Assembly: GCA_029204045.2 (NCBI GenBank)
Contig: CM055080.1
Coordinates: 6,632,054 to 6,696,053 of the forward strand
DNA: 64,000 bases
DNA from: Tillandsia leiboldiana
Lineage: Eukaryota; Streptophyta; Magnoliopsida; Poales; Bromeliaceae
Direction: 5' to 3'
Positions 35,994-48,650 of this stretch are shown piece after piece; the stretch's first letter is position 1, and the number at the start of each line of letters is the position of its first letter. The notes under the pieces are model-generated. The model worked only from the letters and a program-made list of their open reading frames with translations, did no database searches and had not been told where the DNA came from. A program made the position numbers and the translations under genes.

Positions 35994-36539
35994 TGTTAGG
36001 ATTTGGTTAGATTTATAGTCGAATTATAATTTGATTAAGATTAATATTTAAATCCGTTAAAGATAAATATTATTAAGATTTAAATATTAATTAAACTAAA
36101 ATTTGAATAGTATTTGATGTAAGCTATAAATATAACATAATGTTATTATTTGGAGGTAGTAGTGGTTAGCCACACCCATATGACACGGTGGAGGTTAGAG
36201 TTTAGCCACATTCATATAACATGACCAAAATATCTATAATTTTGGATGAACGCATGTGTGTGTTTAAAGAGATAAGTCTTTTAAATTTATATAAAACAAG
36301 AGAAATGCGAGAGAGATATAGGATGATGGCTCATATTGAAGCAATTCTATGTAGAAAAGGAGTCAGGTGGTTAATAAATATTATTTCACCCGCATTTTTT
36401 TGTTTTTGATTTTTTCTCCTATTTGTGGTTATGTCGGTTCCATTTTCTATTGAGGGGACGAGTTTATAGTAAAATTTTGATTTGATATTTTCGTTGTAGA
36501 ATTTCAATAATCGATAACGAAGTGAGTTGCGAATTCACA
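35994..36539 (+). repeat. Putative LTR of an unidentified retroelement
   Basis: Begins TGTTAGGATTTGG and ends GCGAATTCACA, followed by TTTGGTATCGAACGAG, which resembles a decayed initiator-Met primer site. Flanking five-mers do not match, and 20 bp further on a different LTR fragment begins, so this is probably the 5' end of a truncated element. It has no coding frame of note. Confidence 0.45.
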
Positions 36540-36558
36540 AAATTTGGTATCGAACGAG

Positions 36559-37250
36559 TGTAGTAACCATGATTTTAAAACAAAATTTTAAATTTAAATA
36601 AATTTTCTGGATTATTTAAATGGCAAAATATGTAAATAAATAGTGTAATTGGGCCCAGAAATTTGTGCCTTTTGATCGGAGTCTGATCTCGAAAATCTGA
36701 GATCACCAGTGTGACCGTTTCGTCGAAATAAGTAAAAATGATATAAACATGTTTTCGATCCGACGGTCGGATCGTCCGAAAAACGGCGAAGAAAAACGGG
36801 GCCCACAACTTAAGTTGTGAATAGTGATCCCTGATTTCGGTCCCCTCTCGGCCAAACATCTGCCGATTCACTGTCTAAAGTCCAAACATAGCAGTATAAG
36901 TAGTCGATTCTAACTAATTTCAACATTCTGAACGTAATGGTACTAACAGAATTCGCGTTTGACGATCCGTATATCTCGAAATACGTAAAATACGTCGAAA
37001 AAAGAGGTATTTTTGCCAAAACCCTTATATTTTATGTACCATTTGGAATGAGGTTTCTTTTGGTGGAGTATATGGGTGCAATTGTGACCTACAGGATGGG
37101 CCTAGGGGTTAGAGGCACGAGGTACAAGGACCTATTAGCATTTTGTTACAAAAAGAGAGTTTAGGGACCAAAATAAAATAGAATGTAGAAGTTGGGGACC
37201 ATCGGTGCAGTTACTCCAAATATCAAGAGGGTGCCTCTTCTTTCTTTAAC
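36559..37250 (+). repeat. Fragment of LTR family G, inverted relative to 56.9-61.4 kb
   Basis: Starts TGTAGTAACCATG. It shares with the reverse complement of about 60.9-61.4 kb the segment around GCCCACAACTTAAGTTGTG (there GCCCACGACTTAAGTCGTG), followed by AATAGT, and the CGATCCGA..GTCGGATCGT region. The right border is not clear. It contains no gene. Confidence 0.6.
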
Positions 37251-39049
37251 GAAGTCATACGTGCGACAGGCTCGGGCAAAGAAATTCTTGACTCACTTTA
37301 TAACTTTTATTATAAGAAAAGAAAAAAAACTACTTCATTATTTTCTTTAGAATAAAAAATTGCAACTTTCACAAAATATCTAGAAGCTGAAGCCTAGGGT
37401 TACGGTCATTTTTAGAAGATTTTTCTAGAAGGTAAGATTGCCTAGAGACCCCCTCAACTATAATGAATTCTGAAGCATACCACTTGACTTTTTTAAACTT
37501 TTATTTGCTTCCTTTTGACTTCAATGCATTCTGAAGCCCACCACTTGACTTTTTTAAACTTTTATTTGCTTCCTTTTGACTTCAAAATTTTTGGCAAACA
37601 TTATTCTGGATTTTTTTTTGAAAATCACCCTCTAAAAATTTATATTTTTAAAAATAACTTTACAAATTTTATATTTACAAAAAAAAATTATAGGTGTCAA
37701 CTGTGCGTCACGTGTGCTGCCACGTGGACGGAGGAGCCAGACGTGTCACAAGTTGAACACGAAAATTAAATTTCCGTATTTAAAGACGGGAATTCAATTC
37801 CGGTGTTTCCATCGGAAGGGGATTTGAATACAAATTCAAATTCAAATATAAATTATAAATTTAACTTTAGGATTTGAATACAAATTCAAATATCAAAATC
37901 AAATTTCAATTTTAATTTCAAAATCAAAATTCAAAATTTGAATTTCAATTCAAATTTCTAATTAAGTTTTAAAATTGTATCTTTAAATTCAAATTTACAA
38001 TTTTAATTTCAAATTATTAATTTAAAATTAAAATTTTAATTTTAACTCAATCCACTGGGTTAATCGCCGTCTTTAGAAACATAATGGACGATTCGTGGCT
38101 TTCGTAAAAATTTTAGAAGACGGTAAATCGTTTACCGTCTTAAAAAAAACGATGAACGATTCAGATGAAAACACGGAAATTGAATTTCGTCGTCTAGTCG
38201 CTCGGTAGTCCAGTCATCCATGTTCCAGATGGAAACACGAAAATTGAATTATCTTGTTTAAACACGGGAATTCAATTCTCGTGTTCACCTTGTAACACGT
38301 CCCGTTCCTCCCGCCCACGTGGCGCAGGCACTCATATGATTATTTTTATAAATATAAATTTTATTGGATTATTTTTAAAAATATAAATTTTTAGCTGATC
38401 ATTTTTAGAAAAAGCCCTTATTCTTCTTATTAAAGTCAAAAAAATTAAGGCATAACTAATTATTACACATTAACTAAGGTAGCTTCATTTGCTATAAAGT
38501 GAATTAAAACTATTAAATTTAATAAAATTTTGAAAATTTCGACAGAGTTTCATATGAGATTTCAACCTTTTATTTTTACCATTTAAACATTCAAAATTTT
38601 ATAATTAACAATTTTATTCGTATTTCATCAACTTAAAATAATTTATATTAGTTAATTGAGCAAGAAATAATAATAAAAGACATATATTAGTGTATAAATA
38701 AGCTTTTTTATGCCAAAAATTGCTTTGTTGGATATAATTAATTATAATTAAGATATTTAATTCATAAAAACTCAAATGCTAAAAATCTATTTTATAATGC
38801 AAAATTGAATTTGAACACCAAAAAGATTTTCAATATTGTCGGTACTTATCTTTGTGCCCGGTTAATATAAGTTACTTTAAATTGTTAAAGTGTAAATCTA
38901 GGTGGCCAACAACAAAATTTTAAAAATTTGGGTGAAAATTATAATTTTTAAAAAATTTAGATAGTTATTTATAAATAAATGAAAGTTCGAATAACTCTAA
39001 TGCATTTCACCAGCTTAAAAAATAATAAAAAATAATAAAAAATAAATAG
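37251..39049. other. AT-rich non-coding stretch
   Basis: No coding frame is supportable. A 61-bp direct duplication (TTCTGAAGC..ACCACTTGACTTTTT..) lies at 37467-37588. At 37750-38300 two related segments, each with GGGAATTCAATTC and a GTGTT(T/C) word, face each other around an AAATTCAAATT-rich core, so a small decayed element is possible. Confidence 0.4.
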
Positions 39050-39311
39050 TTTTTGTATATTCCTAACGGAGTGTACATTTTATACCTCATTCATTTTAGG
39101 ATGAAATAAATTTTACTCATCATTTCGAAGTGAGGAAAAAAAGAGTTATTATTCTAAAATAGACAAAATGTATATGATACATCCTATTTAAAATGTACAA
39201 ATAGATTGCTCTGAAAAAAAAAAAAAAAAAAACCTTTAGACCTCTTTTTGGTACTGTTGTCTTTTTTAAATGTTTTTTGAATATCAATTCTGTACCGCTC
39301 CAATACTTATT

Positions 39312-39483
39312 GAGCAATGCTACATGTACACCCCGAAGGGGTGTACATTATACATCTCCACCATTTTAATGGTGGCGATATTTTTTACGGATCACATCAA
39401 GTGACCCATCATCACACCCCCACCCTTAAATGGGTGGGGGTGTGAGATGTACACCCCTTACGGGGGTACACATAGCATTTTCC
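39312..39483. mobile_element. Mutator-like MITE, 172 bp, TSD ATACTTATT
   Basis: Ends GAGCAATGCTACATGTACAC and GGTACACATAGCATTTTCC. Perfect 9-bp duplication ATACTTATT at 39303-39311 and 39484-39492. The interior is self-complementary: CACCCC/GGGGTG blocks around GATCACATCAAGTGACCC. A worn relative lies just upstream at about 39055-39215. The 9-bp duplication is the Mutator-superfamily hallmark. Confidence 0.9.
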
Positions 39484-39773
39484 ATACTTATTTACATTGT
39501 CATAATTGCTTAACTTGTAAATGATGAATAAAATACTATGCAAAAAATATCAAAAAAATATATGAGAAGTACTTCCGTATTTAATTTTATAAATAAATAA
39601 TAAAAATTTAACTGTTGATTGATAAAATGTAAAAGGGTTATTTATATTTTAACAAGTTAAAAAATAATTTTATAAACAGAATATTTTCGTAATTAAATAC
39701 CACAAATTTTTTTTAAAAAAAATAATTGATATATCTTTCAAAAATTTAGGCATTAATTTTGCAATAGTTTTGT

Positions 39774-40255
39774 GACACCCCAATAGTCCCACATCGGATG
39801 AAAATGAATTGTGATTGGGTATATAAATATCTGGACGCTAATAATAATAATTGGACTTAAACATTTTGGGCTCTGGTTGGGTCAAACGAGTTATTATTGC
39901 TAGTGCGCTGGTTTTTACATTTGGTATTCAATAACCAGCCGGAAGTGTATGACGAGTCTCAGCTGAGTCTTGATCGAGTTATTATTGCTAATGTGCCAGG
40001 TTTTTACATTTGTTATTCAATAACCAGCCGGAAGTGTGTGACGAGTCTCAGCTGAGTCTGGATTTAGATCACAAATAAGTCTCACATCAGATGCTAATAA
40101 TAATAACTAGTCTTAAGCAAGACAAGTCTTACATCGGATGCTAATAATAATAACCGGTCTTAAGTAATTTGGACTGTGGTTAGGCCCAACGAGTTATTAT
40201 TGCTAGTGGGCAGGATCCAACGAGTTGTTATTGCCAGTGGACATGATCTTTACAA
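39774..40255 (+). mobile_element. Decayed TRIM copy with internal duplications
   Basis: Degenerate relative of the TRIM at 3194. LTR-like start GACACCCCAATAGTCCCACA, then TTTGGTATTCAATAACCAGC in place of the primer site and interior. The AATAACCAGCCGGAAGTGT block occurs twice, and the GCTAATAATAATAAC / GAGTTATTATTGC hairpin region occurs several times. No duplication could be defined. Confidence 0.7.
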
Positions 40256-41450
40256 GTTTACGCATTAATTAAAAAAAAATTAGAATTACAATTTAGACAT
40301 TAATTTAAAAATTTTAGAATTACGATTTATCCATTAATATAAAAAGTTCTAAATTTACAATTTAATCATTAATTTAAATCAATATTAAAAAAAAGTGAAT
40401 ATAGGTAAATTTTCAAATTCAACTTATTTAATATATTTAAAAAATTTTAAAATTTTTCTAATTCAGACATTAATTTTATATCACTATTTTAAAAAATTTA
40501 AAAATATTTAAATACTTAAATTCAACATATAATAAAAATTTTGATTGATATACCTTTTACAAATTTAGATATTAATTTTGCACAAATTTAGACATTAATT
40601 TTTTAAAAAAATAAAATTATAATTTAGCCATTAATTTAAAGTGTTTTAGAATTACAATTTAGGTATTAATTTAATGAGTTTTAAAATTACTATTTATGCA
40701 TTAATTTATATCAATATTTTAAAAAAAAAATTTGAATGCAAGTAAATATTCAAATTCAACATTTTTAATATGTTTAAAAAAATTTAAAATTTCTCTAATT
40801 TAGACATTACTTTTGTATCACTATTTTAAAAATTTTGAAATTGAGTAAATATTCAAATTCTACATATTTAGTGTGATTAAAAAATTTTAGAATTTCTCTA
40901 ATTTAGGCATTACTTTTGTATCATTATTTAAAATAATTTGAATGTGGTTAAATATTTGATTTAATAGAAATATAGGATAATTTAATAGAAATATAGGGTA
41001 TAATTCAAGTTTATTCTTAGAATAGAATTGTACGCGCTAAATTAATTCAAATTTTAATAATAAAATATTATAAATTAGGCATTAATTTAAGGAGGTTTAT
41101 AATTACAATTTAGGAATTAATTTAAAGAATTTTCGAATTTCTCTAATTTAGACATTAATTTATATCAATATTTTTTTAAAAAATAAATATAGGTAAATAT
41201 TTAAATTCAACATATTTAATATGTTTAAAAAATTTTAGAATTCCTCTAATTTAGAAATTAATTTTGCATCATTATTTAAAAAAATTTGAATGTAGTTAAA
41301 TATTTGATTTTATAGAAATAAAATGCATAATTCAAATTTATTCTTAGAATAAAATTGTACAAGCTAAATTATTTCAAATTTTAGTAGAAAAGTATTAAAA
41401 TTTATACATTAATTTAAAAAAAAAATAGAATTATAATTTATAATATATAA
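40256..41450. repeat. Degenerate AT-rich direct repeats
   Basis: Words such as GAATTACAATTTAGRCATTA, TCAAATTCAACATATTTAAT and TTTAGAATTTCTCTAATTTA recur irregularly across about 1.2 kb. It looks like an old tandem or nested repeat. There are no frames and no element ends. Confidence 0.6.
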
Positions 41451-42557
41451 AATTACTTAATTAAAAGAAAACTCTCATTAAATTGAAATATTTAAAATTT
41501 ATAATTTTTTTAGAAATAAAATTTTTTAAAATAAAGATAAAATTACTTAACTATTTCTGAATTAAAATACCAATTTTTTTTTTTTTGAGGGGGACACCTA
41601 ATAATCGGTATCTCTCTCAAAATAACCAACTATTGCATATCACAACTAAAAAATAACTAAATCAATGCCATTGAACAGAAGTAAATTGATGGTATCCAAA
41701 TAAAAAAAAAAAATTGAATAGGAGCACTCAAAAAATATATATATTTTTTGAGTTATGTTAACTCCTTTGAAAACATAAAGGAGTTAGGATTAGAATTTGG
41801 AAGTTTATATATCAACAATCAAATTTTTTTTTGTCACTTACACTATAAATAATTTATAAATAATAATAATAATAATCTAGAAAGCGAAAAAAAGAAAAAG
41901 AAAAAAAAAAAAAAAAAGAAGTTGCTTTCAAGTTTTCTTTTCTTGTTATTAAACAAATATCTCTAATGTAAGGATTTCAGGTAATTCATCATTTTCTTCT
42001 GCAGCATTTCATATAGTATTTTAATAGTAAAATTGTATAAAATTTATTTGAACTATTAATATTTTTGGCTAAACTATTTAACCTTTCAAAATTTTAATAT
42101 TAGCACTCAATCTTTCATGCAATTTATTTGATTTAAATTATTTGATGACTTTTCAAATATAAAATTTAAGTTAATTATTTATTTTAATAAATTTATAATT
42201 ATGTAAATTGTATAAAATAAATTAACAAAATACGTAAAGATAAACAAAGTTTTCAAATTTTGCAGCTAAAGAATCACTAACTATCTCAAATCAAATAAAC
42301 TAAACGTTTAGATAGTAAAATTAAAATTTTTAAAAATCAAGTAGGCAGGTTAAAATAAGTGACAATTGAGATAAGTTTTATACATTTTTATTTTAAAACA
42401 ATGGCAGCAAGACCAGCCAATCCCTTCGATCTCTCGAAAACAAGAAAAAAAAAAGAAAAAAAAAAGAAGTCTAAAATATAGCAGTTGTACAAGGATTCAT
42501 CCGTGCCATCATATTTTTTAGAAAAATAATTTTATTATACTTTTCTCTCAAAATGAG
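41451..42557. other. AT-rich intergenic DNA
   Basis: Homopolymer runs of A and T, no gene or clear repeat. Confidence 0.4.
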
Positions 42558-42566
42558 ATATATGAT

Positions 42567-42738
42567 GAGCAATGCAATGTGTACACCCCCAAAGGAGTGT
42601 ACATCATACACCCCACCTATCTAATGGGTGGGGTGATTTCAAGGGTCACTTGAAGTGACCCTTACCACATCCCCACCCATTGAATGAGTGGGGATGTATG
42701 ATGTACACCCCGAAAGGGGTGTACACATAGCATTTTCC
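42567..42738. mobile_element. Mutator-like MITE, 172 bp, TSD ATATATGA(T/C)
   Basis: Ends GAGCAATGCAATGTGTACAC and GTGTACACATAGCATTTTCC. Nine-base flanks ATATATGAT (42558-42566) and ATATATGAC (42739-42747) differ at one position. The interior contains GGGTCACTTGAAGTGACCC and paired CACCCCAC/GTGGGGATG blocks, so the whole element can fold on itself. Confidence 0.9.
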
Positions 42739-42837
42739 ATATATGACTCGCTAGATATAAATAATATGATGTAGTTGCTACATATTAAGCATAAGGAGAC
42801 AGGCTATTTTAGAATTACCTATAGATTAATAGGTTAA

Positions 42838-43819
42838 GGGCCTGTTTGACAATCATTGAAAAATAAAACAGAGTTTTATTTTACAACGTATTGAATATAT
42901 TGAAAAATTCAATACTCTATAAAAATATTACTCTGTTTTAAACTGTTTGGATTGTGAACTTTAAAAAAATACTCTGTTTTAAATTTAAACTTTCAATAAC
43001 AAAATTTAAATTTAAAAATATAAATTTCTAATTTCTAATTTTTAATTTTAAAATTTTAAAATTAGGATTTAAATTTCAAGTTTAAAATTTTCAAAATTGA
43101 ATTTGAATTTAAAAATTTAAAAATTTGAATGTAAAATTTTAAATTTTAAATTTCAATTTTTAAATTTAAAAATTCAAATTTAAAATTTAAAATTTAAAAA
43201 TTCAAATATAAAATTAAAATATAAAATTTAAAATGTAAATATAAAATATAAAATTTAAAATTTAAAATTTAATATTTAAAATTTAAAATTTAAAATTAAA
43301 AAATCAAAAAATCAAAAATCAAAAATCAAAAATAAATTTTAAATTTTAATTTTAAATTTTTATTTTTAAATTTTATTTTTAAAATTTAAAATTTAAAATT
43401 TAAAATTAAAAATTAAAAATCAAAAAATCAAAAATCAAAAATCAAAAATAAATTTTAATTTTTAAATTTTAATTTTTAATTTTTAATTTTAAATTTTAAT
43501 TTTATTTTTAAAATTTTAAATTTAAATTTTAAATTTTAATTTTAAATTTCAAATTTTATATTTTATATTTTTAAAGAGATGCGAAATGCGAAAAAGTGCG
43601 AGGGATAAATTCTATGCGAAATAGGAAAAATAATTTAGCCGGTCTAACCTCTTTTTTTTTTTTTTTCTCCTAAAAATACTCCGAAACAGTAATTTTATGT
43701 TGTAATATTTTTTCGTTGTTTGGTCATCCAAACGGATTAACTAATAAAAAAACAACGTTTTTTAAAATACTGAGTAAAATCGCTTAAAACTCTGTTTCGG
43801 TGGTTTCCCAAACAAGCCC
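42838..43819. mobile_element. PIF/Harbinger (Tourist-like) non-autonomous element 3, TSD TAA
   Basis: 982 bp with ends GGGCCTGTTTGACAATC and GTTTCCCAAACAAGCCC and duplication TAA (42835-42837 and 43820-43822). The core of about 600 bp is nearly pure A/T in AAATTTTAAA-type words. AAACAGAG/CTCTGTTT words lie near both ends. No transposase. Confidence 0.82.
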
Positions 43820-43836
43820 TAATTCCAAATAAAATA

Positions 43837-44008
43837 GAGTAATATTATCCTTACACTCAAAATAGAGTGTAAGATATACATTCTATCCATCCGAGGGCAA
43901 AAGCTTCTCTACTAGTTATTTCAAAATGATTAGTAAAATTTATTTTATTCTAAAATAAGTGGGATGTAATATATGCATCTCATTTAGAATATACAAGTAG
44001 CATTTTTC
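43837..44008. mobile_element. Mutator-like MITE, 172 bp, diverged copy, TSD AATAAAATA
   Basis: Ends GAGTAATATTATCCTTACAC and TATACAAGTAGCATTTTTC. Perfect 9-bp duplication AATAAAATA at 43828-43836 and 44009-44017. The length equals the other copies although the sequence is well diverged, so it is an older insertion. Confidence 0.85.
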
Positions 44009-44017
44009 AATAAAATA

Positions 44018-44600
44018 TACAAATTTTGAGCTTTTTTGCAGCATTTGGTTCGGAAAAAAGATATGGAATTTCAAACGCGTTTGGTTTGGATGGAAACAGT
44101 AATTCTCATCTCTAGAATAAGTTGGTATATATAAGGCTGGAACTGCTGTTTCAATATTTTTTCTGAAACAAACTTAGAATAAAATTAATTAAAGCAAATA
44201 TAATTTTAATTAATTTAATATTCTGACTAATCTAATTATTTTATTAACTAATTATTTTACTATTAGATAATTAACTAATTAATTTATTAATTTATTAAAT
44301 TATTTGTAGTTAATTAAATTATTTATTAACAATACTTATTATTATTAATTATTTTATCAATTAGTATTTAGAGCTATCTAGCAATAGTTAGATAAATAAA
44401 TTAAATTAAGGAAAATGCTATGTGTACACCCCTTTCGGGGTGTACATCATACATCCCCACCCATAAATTAAAGTATTATTTAATTAATATTTTTATATTA
44501 ATTAATTAGATAAAATATTATTATTTTAAAATTATAATTAGTTTTATTCTTACTTATTGTAATTTAACTATTCAAACATTATTTGTCTTATTCAAAGCAA
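44018..44600. other. AT-rich DNA with half of a Mutator-like MITE
   Basis: The only recognisable feature is GGAAAATGCTATGTGTACAC at 44410, continuing to about 44467. This is the first third of the 172-bp MITE, truncated. The rest is AT-rich, including a GCATTTGGTTCGG word at about 44042 that may pair with CCAACCAAACGC at about 44970 as ends of a larger element, not proven. Confidence 0.4.
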
Positions 44601-44609
44601 CAATTTAAT

Positions 44610-44780
44610 GGAAAATGCTAGATGTACACCCCAAATGGGGTGTACATCTTACACCCACCCCATCCTAGGGGTGGGTGAATTCCACTCGTCACATCAAGTG
44701 ACGAGTGGATAAATACCCACCCTAGGATGGGTGGGTGTAGGATGTACACCCCATTTGGGAGTGTACACCTAGCACTTCTC
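44610..44780. mobile_element. Mutator-like MITE, 171 bp, TSD CAATTTAAT
   Basis: Starts GGAAAATGCTAGATGTACAC and ends GTGTACACCTAGCACTTCTC. Perfect 9-bp duplication CAATTTAAT (44601-44609 and 44781-44789). The stem is almost continuous: CACCCACCCCATCCTAGGGG pairs with the later CCCACCCTAGGATGGGTGGG. A more worn relative follows at about 44800-44950. Confidence 0.9.
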
Positions 44781-44950
44781 CAATTTAATTATGAGTATAT
44801 ATAAGTATACATCCTTTTAGGGGTGTATATCTTACACCCCATCTTATCCTGTGGTCGGATGAATTTCACTTGTCACTCGATGTGACGAGTGAAATAATAC
44901 CCACCTCAGAATGGAATGGGTTGTAGAATGTACACTCCTAGCTAGCATCC

Positions 44951-46550
44951 CTCAATTTTAAATATATATTCTAACCAACCAAACGCAGTTTTTAAGAACA
45001 GATGTGCAAAGTGGGATCAGAGGGTGAGTGAAACCGACCAAGGAAAGTGAACGTGCTTCATGTGGCTTTACACACGCCGAACATCAGCAGGTGCTTTTGT
45101 GGTCCGATTTTTTTCACCTTTATATATAAAAAGAAAATTGTGAAAAAATGTGTACAAAGAGAGATTCTATGTACTTCATGTGCACATAAATGTAATATAG
45201 TTTAATATATCATTGATATTTTTTTATATCTTTTTAAACACTAATTTAATATAGTTTAATGTACTGTAAAAAAAAAATAATTATTGTTAAAGTTGATTAG
45301 CTTATAATTAATTGGTTCAAGTAATAGATGGCAAATTATTTTTTTAAAAAAAATAGGAGCAAAAATAAATTATTTTAGAATCTTTTTTTATTGTCAAATA
45401 AATTTTTTAGATGAATGAATTGCACGTAATTTACTATTCGCTCCTATACTTTTATAATATAAAACAAATTATATTTAAAAATAAAAATATATACTATACC
45501 AAACCAGACCTAAACTTTTAAATTTGATAATTATTTAGAGTACCAAACCTTATCACATAATTCAATAAAGTCCTACTATCAATCAAAATTAGAAATACAC
45601 TGCTGTTTAGATAGCATACTTTGCATATAATTTTATATTTCTTTAAAATATAAAGAGATTTATTTTTGACTTCAAATTATCTATACAAATATATAAATTT
45701 CTAATATTTTTTTATCACGTGACATTCTTTCATTCACCCGCACTAGTTTCTTTTTTTTATCTCATATTCTTTTACTTTTCACTTTAATTAAAATTAAAGA
45801 ATAAAATTGATAGACGTATTTTTTAGTTAATTAATTCATGCATTAATTTAAATATTTTTTTAAAAAAATATATGTTAAATATTTTTATTTTAAAAAATCG
45901 AAAGGACGCCAAATATTTTTTCATTCTATGCATATCTTATAAATTTAGAAAATCGAAGAGATGGGGCCCCTTTTGTCATTCTACGAGTAGATTATAAATT
46001 TAAAAACTCAGAGGAATACGGAATATTATGATTTTTTTTTAAAAGTATATGAAATTTTTGGAGTCTCATTGAGAGAAATCGAATAATTTTTTTCTCGGAA
46101 ACTCTTAATTAGAGATTAGATTTTTTTTTTTTTTTTTTTTTTTTTGTCGAAACACTTTTCGAGAACTCGAGTATTGTGAGCTCGAGAACTCGAGTATTGT
46201 GAGCTCGTTGATTGGGTACTGCTCTATTCTTTCACTCTCTCTATTTTTTTTTTTTCCTTTTTTATCTTATTTGATTCCGAATCGTCTATTTTATTCTTTT
46301 AATAAATTTAATTTTATATTATACGCAAAAATTTGGTATTATTTTATTTTATTAATAAAATAAATTTTATCGTCGCATCACGCGGGTTACTACACTAGTG
46401 ATAATTAAGCAACAAAATTGAAGAATGCAGTAAACCTATATTCAAAATTTAGGGCTTTATTTAGTTATGTGTTAGAATAGAAATAATAAACTTTCGAATG
46501 CCTTAAAACTTTACAAAATTATTATTCGTCGTACAAGCCTATGCCCGAAT
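44951..46550. other. AT-rich intergenic DNA
   Basis: No gene. A 22-bp direct duplication GAGAACTCGAGTATTGTGAG lies at about 46161 and 46183, after a poly(T) run of about 26. Nothing else was recognised. Confidence 0.4.
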
Positions 46551-47749
46551 TGTTAGGAAAATAATCGCACTAAATCTGTTTGTGATTAAATTATCTAACT
46601 AGTTTATGTTTAAATTTGAATAACAGAACTTACCTTTAATCGCTATGAAAAATCCAAAAATTGTAGATAAAAATAAACCGAAATAAAATTGATTCGGAAG
46701 CATGCGAGGCACTGCCCTAAGGCGTATCTCCGTCCTTCGTGCGGATTAATCGGAGATACCACCCCAAGGTACGACCGGAACTCCCCTTCCTACGAGCACG
46801 ACCGCGGAAGAGGTTGACGAAGTTTCTTTCAACACCCGATAGTAAAACAATATAAGAAAATGAAATCGAAATAAGAATCAATTGCTTATAATGTATGTGT
46901 ATGAGTGTGTGTATATTAGCATATACACAATAGTATTTATAGGTGTAAGGTGTAGGTTAATGTTGTTCAACATTCACATCACCATGATGAGAGCAATTAA
47001 AGCCCACATTGAGTGTAAAAAAAACGTTCAAAATTAATTAGATTATTAATAAAGATTAAATGATAATAAATGAGAATCAATAAAATTAAATAAATTAAAA
47101 TTAATAATAAAATAATAAAAATGATTATTGAGGGTTTTAGAAATTTTGAATATTATTCTAACAATCCCCCTCAAAATTCAAAATTTCAAAATAGGAATTA
47201 AACTCAATAATTAAAATAAAATAAAATAAGATTATTGGGTGTTTATACTATGTAATAGGTAAGGTGTCTTTAAGAGACTTAACCTCACTTAGTGTAAGCA
47301 ATTTCCATCAGAAGGAATCGGAGTGAATCAGGTTTTGAACTACGTTCCTTTGACCCTGACTTCAACTGCCACACACACAGTACAGAATTCTCCGTCGCGA
47401 GTCTGTGCGTTAAAGGCCATACACAGTACCTTGATTTTTTTCATAAGAATTTTTATGGACAGCCCATATCTCATAGTCGCGGCCTTATACGAATATTCTT
47501 ATATAGGTGGTCTCCTCCAAGGATGTGTGTAGATTCACATCTCGCGAAAATTATCGCATCGGATTCCATTAAGAGCTGTAAGCTCAACTTCAACCACTAC
47601 ATAGAGCACTACTCATCATAGGGATGTAATTGGAACTAAAGTTCCTTTGAATAAATTGTAGAAAGTGTTCTTTGGCCAACCTGACAGCTTATTTTTACCA
47701 CATTGAACCTTCTTCAAGGAATCTCCTATCATAAAGGTTGGGTTCCCAC

Positions 47750-48340
47750 TGCAGGAAGGCCCTTTATGGGCGAAGTCCCATCCCCCTCGATGACTCTAGG
47801 ACCTTAGTCCTATTCAGGTCTTTCGTCAAGCAATTTGCAAGATTCTGTTCAGATCTGATAAAACTCAAAGAAACAATATTATAAAAATTAGACATCTAAC
47901 TAATTCTTGTCTCAATTTAATATGTCTATTAGCTTTGAAATTTATCAATTTCATTTTACAAAAACTTAATTGCAGCTTTAGAATCACACCGAATAGAAAT
48001 AGATTTGATGTTCAAAGAATCAAAAATTCAATTGGTATCGTTGTACAAAACAACCAACAAATTTGAGTTCAAAAGATATATTACTTTTAAATTAACGAAA
48101 TACTTTCTCTCGAGCAATCTAATGAATCATACTATGATCAACAGAAATATGAACAGGTGAACAATCAGGATACCCAAATATATCAAGCTGATAAAAAACT
48201 TTCCCCCAAAAGTTCTGAGATACATCAGAACTTAAAAACATATCATCAACTATGTCTAATAGGGTTTGGTTCAATCTCACTAAATCGGTATTAGTTTTCT
48301 ATTCTGATTGAACGAAGTGCAAACCTAATTTTAATAGTTC
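47750..48340 (-). pseudogene. Ty1/copia pol 3' end relic (RNase H tail)
   Basis: On the minus strand the RNase H end can be followed through many stops and shifts. RHIKLRQELVRCLIF lies at about 47915-47870, then NCLTKDLNRTKVLESSRG and a stop at about 47765, corresponding to the copia C-terminal ADxxTKGL motif. Upstream blocks lack RT catalytic motifs. The same tail is readable in the plus-strand relative at about 54.9-55.6 kb. Confidence 0.75.
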
Positions 48341-48350
48341 TCTAAGTTTA

Positions 48351-48650
48351 GGGGCGTCACAGACTTCCCCCGTTTAGGCCTGACGTCCTCGTCAGCCCAA
48401 ACACACACACAGCAGCCCAAGATCACCAGGCGATGTGAGACTCGTCTCGCTAGCCCTGTCATCTAGACCCAGGCTCAGCCGAGACTCATCACACACTTCC
48501 GGCTGGTTATTGGCTCTGATACCAAATGTAACGATCCGGCCCACTAGCAATAATAACTCGTTGGGCCCAACCCACAGCCCAAAATGCTTAAACCCAGTTT
48601 TATTACTAGTGCCCAAGTCTCATATAAACCCAATCAATATTCCCACATCC
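48351..48650 (-). mobile_element. TRIM fragment captured inside the copia element
   Basis: In sense (minus): 123 bp of the 153-bp TRIM LTR (48650-48528, ending CGTTACA), primer site TGGTATCAGAGCC (48524-48512), the TRIM interior, the purine tract GGGGGAAGT, and only the first 11 bases of the second LTR (TGTGACGCCCC at 48361-48351). Both ends are cut. The left cut joins copia pol, and the right cut lies six bases from the copia LTR. It has no target duplication of its own. Confidence 0.85.

Noticed and set aside
40256..41450. Possible CRISPR-like or satellite array
   Set aside because: Recurring words are irregularly spaced and degenerate, and the DNA is plant and AT-rich. Only a worn repeat can be supported.
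44042..44990. Possible larger DNA transposon with GCATTTGGTTCGG and CCAACCAAACGC ends
   Set aside because: Ends match poorly and no target duplication was found; the stretch also contains separately defined MITEs.
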